Of a stretch of 64,000 nucleotides of DNA, positions 63,772 through 64,000 are shown one piece after another. The number at the start of each line of letters is the position of its first letter. The first letter of the stretch is position 1. The stretch comes from Nymphaea colorata. Lineage: Eukaryota; Streptophyta; Magnoliopsida; Nymphaeales; Nymphaeaceae. A program made the position numbers and the translations under genes. The notes beneath the pieces are model-generated. The model was not told the DNA's origin. It did no database searches and worked only from the letters and a program-made list of their open reading frames with translations. The DNA lies in assembly GCF_008831285.2 (NCBI RefSeq), contig NC_045146.1, forward strand, positions 3,930,001 to 3,994,000, read 5' to 3'.

Positions 63772-64000
63772 GTGTGTTGCATTTTTCGGACGGGTTGGAT
63801 GTTTTCCTGTGGCGTTTCTCCGATGAGATTTCTCTTCGACCCGGGTCGGTGTGGTTGTTTGACGCGACGGGTGTAGATCCTGGGCTTCTGGGAATGCCGG
63901 TTTGTGTCGAGGTCAGGTTTTGTGTCTCGGGGCTTTTGTTGTTGTTTTTTTTTTTTTTTTTTTTCACTTCTAGGGAGATCGGGTGTGTTTTTCTAGCGAG

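Overview
The window is nuclear DNA of a flowering plant. Evidence: a 14-exon gene with GT-AG introns, long AT-rich intergenic stretches, many (TA)n and (CT)n microsatellites, and plant-type Copia, Ty3/gypsy, LINE, hAT and CACTA elements. I cannot place the species. I see no rRNA, tRNA, CRISPR array or prokaryotic-type operon.

One intact gene is convincing. It is a nucleobase-ascorbate transporter (NAT, NCS2 family) on the + strand, coding from 38444 to 48680. The 14 exons join without a frame break into 524 codons, with the NAT signature near residue 345. Its introns carry a CACTA miniature element with a 3-bp target duplication, a decayed GTCGAG-rich hAT-like repeat, a 111-bp foldback element, a TA microsatellite and a 113-bp tandem duplication. 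A second gene probably starts at 63648, where a 27-codon GC-rich first exon ends at a splice donor; the rest lies beyond the window.

The rest is a layered transposon landscape. 1-8.9 kb: two or three small GC-tipped hAT-like elements, a foldback MITE and a decayed + strand Copia (4.9-6.8 kb) with a hAT MITE near its end. 8.9-15.4 kb: TA arrays, a decayed hAT remnant, a purine/pyrimidine foldback beside a decayed CACTA, another hAT MITE and a - strand Copia RT/RNase H remnant. 15.4-20 kb: local repeats, LTR-like debris, a + strand Copia fragment and a 165-bp TA array. 20.08-25.60 kb: an almost complete - strand Copia with LTRs and a perfect 5-bp target duplication, dead in several ways. 27.3-29.6 kb: a decayed - strand Ty3/gypsy element lacking most of its RT. 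34.0-34.7 kb: a LINE ORF1 fragment. 37.4-48.7 kb: the NAT locus. 53.94-57.35 kb: a 3.4-kb hAT element with perfect 8-bp target duplications, subterminal arrays of a GGATTCGGAT-type motif, and no recognisable transposase. 59.7-60.0 kb: a 338-bp hAT MITE. 61.6-62.7 kb: another decayed + strand Copia.

The most interesting pattern is a set of non-autonomous hAT-like elements. They share terminal architecture and 8-bp duplications, but each fills its subterminal regions with a different simple motif (GGATTCGGAT, GGGCCGG, GGGTGCGG, possibly GTCGAG).
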